DNA of 64,000 nt, from contig NZ_FMHI01000010.1 of NCBI RefSeq assembly GCF_900090145.1, positions 62,001 through 126,000 of the forward strand, in the 5' to 3' direction. The position numbers and the translations under genes are program-made. Origin of the DNA: Streptomyces sp. WMMB 322. GTDB taxonomy: Bacteria > Actinomycetota > Actinomycetes > Streptomycetales > Streptomycetaceae. The notes under the pieces are model-generated. The model worked only from the letters and a program-made list of their open reading frames with translations. It was not told where the DNA came from and ran no database searches. Positions within the stretch are counted from its first letter, which is position 1; every line of letters begins with the position of its first letter. Below, piece after piece: positions 59,091 through 64,000 of this stretch.

Positions 59091-60044
59091 CTATCCGGGG
59101 TGCTCGCCGTGCCGCGCGGTGATGCCGCGGTGGGCGAGTTCGGCGAGCTTGCGCTGCCCGGCCTTGCTGGGGTGGAACCAGTCCCAGCGGCTCAGCTCGG
59201 TCCTGGTGAAGCGGTAGCGGAAGACCGCGCCCCCGTCGTAGCGGCAGCGCGGCATCTTCCCGCACTCCTCCTTCAGTACGGAGTTGTACGCCAGCACCCG
59301 CTCGTGCACCTGCTGCCGCCGCTCCCGGGCGGCCGGGCCGTCCGACAGCGGGTCGCGAAGCATCGACTGGCAGATCCCCAGGCCCCAGACGCGCTCGGCC
59401 CAGGGGTCGTCACGCCCCTCGGACCACAGGCGCTTGAGGTTCGGCACGCTCGAGACGTACACGTGCGACTTCGGGCGGGATTCGCGCAGAGTGCGCAGCG
59501 ATGCGCGGAAGCCGGCGCGGAAGTCCTCGACGGGAGTCATCTGCCCGACGGTGGGCCGGCAGGCGTCGTTCGCGCCCGCCAGCACTGTCACCAGATCGGG
59601 GCGCTTCCGCGCGGCGCGCTCCATCTGCTGAGGCAGATCGGCCATGAGGGAGCCGCTGACCGCGAAGTTCCAGCTGCGCCGCTGCGGAGCGTCGTCCAGG
59701 AGCCGAGCGGCGAGGCTCCGCACCGAGGCGTCCGTACCGGTGACCCAGGAGACGCGGTCGCAGTCGGCGAGCAGTGAACAGGCGTCGAATCCACGGGTGA
59801 TGGAGTCGCCGACCGCCGCGATGGACTCCGGGCTCCGGTCCCAGGGAGGCGTCGGCGAGGGGCGCGTCGCGCCAGGAGGGCGCTCCCCGGTTGTGTCCCC
59901 GCTTCCGAAGCCCCATACGGCGACGACGGCGAGACCTCCGGTGAGTACGAGAGCGGCCGAGGCGAGCGCGACGGCCCGCCCACGACGCGCTATCCGCGCA
60001 CCGGTACCCGGGCGGCTGCCCGCGGCCCCGCGTCTCTCCGGCAT
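59091..60044 (-). CDS. Secreted or membrane-anchored SGNH/GDSL esterase
   Basis: This 317-residue protein has one N-terminal membrane segment or signal anchor (about residues 24-46) and an SGNH hydrolase domain. Block I is AVGDSITRGF (nucleophile Ser), block II includes FAVSGSLMADLPQQ, block III is LAGANDAC and block V is WDWFHPSKAG (Asp/His). It probably acts outside the membrane on a lipid or acyl-carbohydrate ester. The ATG follows GAGGGGGAA. It is monocistronic. Confidence 0.92.
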   Translation of the reverse strand: MPERRGAAGSRPGTGARIARRGRAVALASAALVLTGGLAVVAVWGFGSGDTTGERPPGATRPSPTPPWDRSPESIAAVGDSITRGFDACSLLADCDRVSWVTGTDASVRSLAARLLDDAPQRRSWNFAVSGSLMADLPQQMERAARKRPDLVTVLAGANDACRPTVGQMTPVEDFRAGFRASLRTLRESRPKSHVYVSSVPNLKRLWSEGRDDPWAERVWGLGICQSMLRDPLSDGPAARERRQQVHERVLAYNSVLKEECGKMPRCRYDGGAVFRYRFTRTELSRWDWFHPSKAGQRKLAELAHRGITARHGEHPG

Positions 60045-60366
60045 CTTCCCCCTCGTTCCTCGCCCTCCGTGCGACGGTACGTCACCGCTCGTCCACGGGT
60101 GCGCGGTAGCTTGGCCCCGTGCTCTCCCGCGAGTTTCGCATCGGGCAGGCGGGCCGGCGGGCGTGTTCGGCGAAGCAGAACATTACACCGAGTCACCTCA
60201 TGTCCCCTTCGGGGAGAATTGGCGCCAATGGTGTTTACTATTCGTGACCACGGCGCTGATGGAGAAGTGCCCGGTGGTGCAGGATGTCAGGCGCCGCTCC
60301 GGCGCGTGACCGGCAGTAGTCGAGGCAGTCCGGCGAAGACGCCCTCGAACCGCACTGGAGGTTCCG
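60045..60366. other. Divergent promoter region with a 12-bp palindrome
   Basis: This 322-bp gap between the esterase and DUF3145 genes contains the perfect palindrome ATTGGCGCCAAT (60218-60229), directly after a TCCCC-TTC-GGGGA hairpin and before the AT-rich TTTACTATT (60234-60242), which may be a -10 region. No gene was found. Confidence 0.5.
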
Positions 60367-60861
60367 GTGACGACACGTGGAGTTCTGTACGTGCACTCCG
60401 CTCCCCGCGCGCTGTGCCCGCATGTCGAATGGGCTGTGGCCGGTGTCCTCGGCGCCCGCGTCAACCTCGACTGGATCAGACAGCCGGCCTCCCCTGGCAC
60501 CTGGCGTGCGGAGTTCTCCTGGCAGGGCGACCCCGGCACGGCGTCCAAGCTCGCCTCCGCGCTTCGTGGTTGGCACCTGCTGCGCTTCGAGGTGACCGCC
60601 GAGCCCTGCACCGCCGCCGAGGGTGAGCGCTACAGCTCCACGCCCGAGCTCGGGATCTTCCACGCCGTCACCGGCATGCACGGGGACATCCTCATTCCGG
60701 AGGACCGGCTGCGTGCGGCGGTGGACCGCGCCTCGCGCGGCGAGAGTGAACTCGAGGCGGAGATCGCCAAGTTGCTGGGCAAGCCCTGGGACGACGAGCT
60801 GGAACCTTTCCGCTACGCGGGCGAAGGCGCTCCCGTGCGCTGGCTGCACCAGGTCGTCTGA
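60367..60861 (+). CDS. DUF3145 family protein
   Basis: This 164-residue protein is a clear member of the actinobacterial DUF3145 family (TTRGVLYVHSAPRALCPHVE, RVNLDWIRQPASPGTWRAEF, WHLLRFEVTAEPC, HDILIPEDRL-like GDILIPEDRLRAAVD, EPFRYAGEGAPVRWLHQVV). It is conserved next to the fab cluster in Streptomyces. No function is established. The GTG at 60367 follows GGAGG by six bases. Confidence 0.93.
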   Translation: MTTRGVLYVHSAPRALCPHVEWAVAGVLGARVNLDWIRQPASPGTWRAEFSWQGDPGTASKLASALRGWHLLRFEVTAEPCTAAEGERYSSTPELGIFHAVTGMHGDILIPEDRLRAAVDRASRGESELEAEIAKLLGKPWDDELEPFRYAGEGAPVRWLHQVV

Positions 60862-60977
60862 GGCCTCAAGTCCTCACCGTCCCAAGGGTACTGGCCTTCC
60901 CCCGTGTCCGAACGGCTCCCTGCGGCTGTCCTCCCGGCGGCCGCCTGAGATGCCGGCCGCCTGAGCACACGGAAAGG

Positions 60978-61012
60978 CGTGAGGGGCAGCTCACGGGGAG
61001 CTGCCCCTCACG
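60978..61012. terminator. Bidirectional terminator
   Basis: CGTGAGGGGCAGCTC (60978-60992) and its exact complement (60998-61012) form a 15-bp stem with a 5-nt loop between the convergent DUF3145 gene and fabF. Confidence 0.85.
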
Positions 61013-61045
61013 TGTGTGCCCGTCCGTCGTGTGCCGCGTGCGGGA

Positions 61046-62308
61046 TCAGACCGTACGGAAGGCGAGCACGACGTTGTGGCCGCCGAAGCCGAAGGAGTTG
61101 TTCAGCGCGGCGATCGTTCCACCGGGAAGGGGGCGGGCCTCCCCGCCCACGATGTCGGCGTCCGCCTCCGGGTCCGGGTTGTTGAGGTTGATCGTCGGCG
61201 GGGCCGTGCGGTGGTGCAGAGCGAGGATCGACGCGACGGTCTCGATGCCGCCCGCACCGCCCAGCAGATGACCCGTCATCGACTTCGTGCCGGAGATGGC
61301 CATGTGGTCGGTGTCGTCGCCGAAGACCTTGCGCAGCGCCTTCAGTTCGGCGATGTCGCCGAGGGGCGTCGACGTCGCGTGCGCGTTGATGTGCATGACC
61401 TCGGCGGGCTTGAGGTCGGTCTGCCCGAGGAGGTTCTCCAGCGCCAGCGCGATGCCGTTGCCGCTGGGCTCCGGCTGCGTGATGTGGTGGCTGTCGGCCG
61501 AGATGCCCTGGCCGACGGCCTCCGCGTAGATCCGCGCACCGCGCTTCTTCGCGTGCTCGGCCGACTCCAGCACGACGACGCCCGCGCCCTCGCCCATGAC
61601 GAAGCCGTTGCGGTCGGCGTCGTACGGGCGCGAGGCGCCCTCCGGGTCGTCGTTGTCCTTCGACATCGCCATCATGTTGCCGAACGCGGCGATGGGGAGG
61701 GGGTGTATGGCGGCCTCCGTGCCGCCGGCGACGACCACGTCGGCACGGCCCGAACGGATCATCTCCACCGCGTAGCCGATCGCCTCGGACCCGGAGGCAC
61801 AGGCGCTGACCGGGGTGTGCACACCGGCGCGCGCGTTGATCTCCAGACCGACGTTGGCGCTGGGGCTGTTGGGCATCAGCATCGGCACCGTGTGCGGCGA
61901 GACGCGGCGTGCGCCCTTCTCCCGCAGGTTGTCGTACTGGCCGAGCAGCGTGGTGACACCGCCGATCCCGGAGGCGACGACCGCACCGAGCCGGTCCGGC
62001 GAGATGCTGGCTTCCTCGCCGGCCCTGGCGGTGAAGCCGGCGTCCGCCCACGCCTCACGGGCCGCCACCAGCGCGAACTGCGCCGAGCGGTCCAGCTTGC
62101 GGGCCTGGGGCCGCGGAATGACCTCCGTGGGCTCCACCGCGATCTCGGCGGCGATGCGGACGGGCAGTTCGGCCGCCCAGTCCTGGGTGAGAAGGGCGAC
62201 GCCGGAACGTCCGGCGACCAGTCCCTCCCAGGTCGACGCGCTGTCGCCACCCAGCGGTGTGGTTGCTCCGATACCGGTGACGACCACGGAGTGTTGGGTC
62301 GTATTCAC
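61046..62308 (-). CDS. fabF: Beta-ketoacyl-ACP synthase II
   Basis: This enzyme of 420 residues performs the elongating condensation of malonyl-ACP with acyl-ACP in type II fatty-acid synthesis. The Cys-His-His triad is in SACASGSEA, HATSTPLGD and GFGGHNVVL. The GTG at 62308 is chosen because GGAGAG lies about ten bases upstream; an ATG at 62317 would be only two bases from that site. It is the last gene of the fabD-fabH-acpP-fabF cluster, 110 bp after acpP. Confidence 0.96.
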   Translation of the reverse strand: MNTTQHSVVVTGIGATTPLGGDSASTWEGLVAGRSGVALLTQDWAAELPVRIAAEIAVEPTEVIPRPQARKLDRSAQFALVAAREAWADAGFTARAGEEASISPDRLGAVVASGIGGVTTLLGQYDNLREKGARRVSPHTVPMLMPNSPSANVGLEINARAGVHTPVSACASGSEAIGYAVEMIRSGRADVVVAGGTEAAIHPLPIAAFGNMMAMSKDNDDPEGASRPYDADRNGFVMGEGAGVVVLESAEHAKKRGARIYAEAVGQGISADSHHITQPEPSGNGIALALENLLGQTDLKPAEVMHINAHATSTPLGDIAELKALRKVFGDDTDHMAISGTKSMTGHLLGGAGGIETVASILALHHRTAPPTINLNNPDPEADADIVGGEARPLPGGTIAALNNSFGFGGHNVVLAFRTV

Positions 62309-62418
62309 TGGATTCATCTCTCCACTGGTAGAGGGTGAGCCGTGCGAACCACCTCGCCCGCGCCCCGGTTCGGGGCCCGGGGACGCGGCGGATGGCGACG
62401 AATCGCGCGGGTGTCGTC

Positions 62419-62667
62419 TCAGCTCTGGTGCTTGAGGATGTACTCGGTCGCGTCGCCCACGGTCTTGAGGTTCTTCACGTCGTCGTCCGGGATCTTGACG
62501 CTGAAGCGCTCCTCGGCGGCGACGACGACCTCGACCATGGACAGCGAGTCGACGTCCAGGTCGTCGGTGAAGGACTTGTCCAGCTGGACGTCCTCGGTGG
62601 GGATACCGGCGATCTCGTTCACGATCTCGGCGAGACCGGCGACGATCTCTTCCTGCGTGGCGGCCAT
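62419..62667 (-). CDS. acpP: Acyl carrier protein
   Basis: This acidic 82-residue protein carries growing acyl chains. The phosphopantetheine Ser is in DVDSLSMVEVV and the helical pattern is that of primary-metabolism ACPs (EEIVAGLAEIVNEIAG, DDDVKNLKTVGDATEYI). AAGGAG precedes the ATG by eight bases. It lies between fabH and fabF. Confidence 0.97.
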   Translation of the reverse strand: MAATQEEIVAGLAEIVNEIAGIPTEDVQLDKSFTDDLDVDSLSMVEVVVAAEERFSVKIPDDDVKNLKTVGDATEYILKHQS

Positions 62668-62761
62668 CTCGGCGCTCCTTAGGTATTTGCGTACTTGCGA
62701 GTTGTCTTGCGAGGTCGCCACACATTGCCGCACGACGCTGTACGGACTGTGTGGATCTTGA

Positions 62762-63766
62762 CTAGGGGAGGGTAACCACCGTTGCCGCGTAGACGAGCCC
62801 TGCCCCGAAGCCGATGACGAGTGCGGTGTCACCGCTCTTCGCCTCTCCGGTCGCCAGCAGCCGCTCCATCGCGAGCGGGATGGAGGCGGCCGAGGTGTTG
62901 CCGGTGGTTTCCACGTCGCGGGCGACCGTGACGTGCTCCGGCAGCTTGAGGGTCTTCACCATCGAGTCGATGATCCGCATGTTGGCCTGGTGCGGGATGA
63001 AGACGTCCAGATCCGCCGGGGCCACCCCGGCGGCGTCGAGGGCCTGCTGGGCCACCTTCGCCATCTCGTAGACGGCCCAGCGGAAGACGGCCTGGCCCTC
63101 CTGGCGGATGGCGGGGAACTTCTCCACCTCGCCCGTGCGGTACGCGTCCCAGGGGACGGTCTGGCTGATGACGTCCGCCTTGTCGCCCTCCGAACCCCAG
63201 ATGCACGGGCCGATTCCCGGCTCGGTGGCGGGGCCCACGATGACGGCGCCCGCGCCGTCGCCGAAGAGGAACGCGGTGGAGCGGTCCGTCAGGTCGGTCA
63301 GGTCCGAGAGCCGCTCCGAGCCGACCACGAGCACGTATTCGGCGCTGCCGTCGGCGATCATGCCCTTGGCGAGGGCGAGCCCGTAACCGAAGCCCGCGCA
63401 GCCCGCGTTGATGTCGAAGGCGGCCGCCTTGCCGGCGCCCATGCGGTCGGCGATCTCGGTGGCGATCGACGGCGTCTGCTTGAAGTGCGACACCGTCGAG
63501 ATGATCACGGCACCCACCTGCTCCGGCGTGATGCCCGCATCGGCGACGGCCTTGCCCGCCGCTTCCAGCGTCATCTCGGCGACCGTCTCGTCCGGGCCGG
63601 CCCAGTGGCGGGCCGCGATGCCGGAGCGGGAGCGGATCCACTCGTCGGACGAGTCGATGTGCTTGAGGATCTCCTCGTTCGGCACGATCCGGGTGGGCCG
63701 GTAGCCGCCCACGCCGAGGATGCGCGAGTACGGGGAGCCCTTGGTGGGATTGATCTTCGCGGTCAT
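62762..63766 (-). CDS. fabH: Beta-ketoacyl-ACP synthase III
   Basis: This 334-residue initiating ketosynthase condenses an acyl-CoA primer with malonyl-ACP and in Streptomyces sets branched versus straight chains. The catalytic residues are Cys in DINAGCAGFGYG, His in IPHQANMRI and Asn in TTGNTSAASIP. The start follows the fabD stop by 20 bp, with AGGAG within that gap. It is part of the fab operon. Confidence 0.96.
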   Translation of the reverse strand: MTAKINPTKGSPYSRILGVGGYRPTRIVPNEEILKHIDSSDEWIRSRSGIAARHWAGPDETVAEMTLEAAGKAVADAGITPEQVGAVIISTVSHFKQTPSIATEIADRMGAGKAAAFDINAGCAGFGYGLALAKGMIADGSAEYVLVVGSERLSDLTDLTDRSTAFLFGDGAGAVIVGPATEPGIGPCIWGSEGDKADVISQTVPWDAYRTGEVEKFPAIRQEGQAVFRWAVYEMAKVAQQALDAAGVAPADLDVFIPHQANMRIIDSMVKTLKLPEHVTVARDVETTGNTSAASIPLAMERLLATGEAKSGDTALVIGFGAGLVYAATVVTLP

Positions 63767-63786
63767 GGTCTGGAGCTCCTTGCGGC

Positions 63787-64000
63787 TCAGGCGGTCTGCG
63801 CGTGCTCGGCGATCAGTTCGCGCGCCGCGTCGAGATCATCAGGTGTTTTCAGCGCCAGGGTCCGTACGCCGGGGAGACCGCGCTTGGCCAGACCGGTGAG
63901 GGTGCCGCCCGGGCAGACCTCGATGAGTGCGGTGACGCCCATCTTCCGGAAGGTCTCCATGCACAGGTCCCAGCGCACCGATGCGGAGATCTGGCCGACC
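63787..64000 (-). CDS. fabD: Malonyl-CoA:ACP transacylase, C-terminal fragment (window edge)
   Basis: The last 70 codons of a leftward gene run off the right edge. The segment VRWDLCMETFRKMGVTALIE, followed by CPGGTLTGLAKRGLPGV and ALKTPDDLDAARELI, matches the C-terminus of FabD. The position upstream of fabH supports this. The active-site part lies outside the window. Confidence 0.92.
   Translation of the reverse strand, partial: VGQISASVRWDLCMETFRKMGVTALIEVCPGGTLTGLAKRGLPGVRTLALKTPDDLDAARELIAEHAQTA

Overview
The window is a piece of a chromosome from a high-GC actinomycete, almost certainly Streptomyces or a close relative. The support is a strong G/C third-position bias in every gene, GTG starts, leaderless promoters, a group-2 principal-type sigma factor beside dnaG, a DUF3145 protein beside the fabD-fabH-acpP-fabF cluster, a ydaO (c-di-AMP) riboswitch in front of an Rpf-type cell-wall hydrolase, and a PcaV-type MarR repressor. 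No phage, insertion sequence, CRISPR array or rRNA operon was seen. Most of the window looks like chromosomal core with short catabolic islands between.

Left part (1-8.7 kb): a riboswitch-controlled three-domain muralytic enzyme; an orphan CitB-type response regulator; an SDR oxidoreductase; then a protocatechuate operon pcaH-pcaG-pcaB-pcaD read leftwards and diverging from the MarR repressor gene pcaV, with a clear palindromic operator between. pcaC and the pcaIJF steps are not in the window, and pcaB has no convincing start codon.

Nitrogen part (8.8-22.3 kb): nirD, nirB and a NirB-like FAD oxidoreductase form an overlapping leftward operon behind a well-spaced GlnR-type box. After an AraC regulator, two VOC proteins, a short-chain fatty-acid transporter (AtoE type), a methyltransferase and a SanA/YdcF-type protein comes the assimilatory nitrate reductase gene nasA, divergent from a sirohydrochlorin chelatase that could supply siroheme to NirB.

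Middle (22.3-41 kb): a small secreted SH3-like protein, dgt, a ferredoxin-reductase-like flavoprotein, and a LacI regulator facing a three-gene operon of nitrilase, an unfamiliar membrane protein and an amidase. Three CAAACG(T/A)TTG operators lie in the divergent promoter. The nitrilase reading frame is interrupted by one in-frame TGA, and the membrane protein is built of two similar halves; this small island is the best candidate for something undescribed. Then come dnaG (leaderless), hrdA, a heterodimeric ABC exporter with one degenerate ATP site, an FGGY kinase and a MalY/PatB-type PLP enzyme.

Right part (41-64 kb): a small secreted protein, an autoregulated HTH/Clp-N-domain gene pair, two tRNA genes (CAU anticodon and Asn) each with a terminator, the Ku/LigD-polymerase non-homologous end-joining pair, an IclR regulator with an SMP-30 lactonase, a MarR/oxidoreductase pair, ohr, and a six-gene leftward operon for uptake and oxidation of a sugar or sugar acid (enolase-superfamily dehydratase, MDR dehydrogenase, U32-like protein and a XylFGH/ChvE-GguAB type ABC importer). 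Motifs of the form GTTCGAAAT occur both at the IclR gene and at this operon, which suggests one regulon. The window ends in the fatty-acid synthase cluster fabF-acpP-fabH-fabD, with fabD cut by the window edge.
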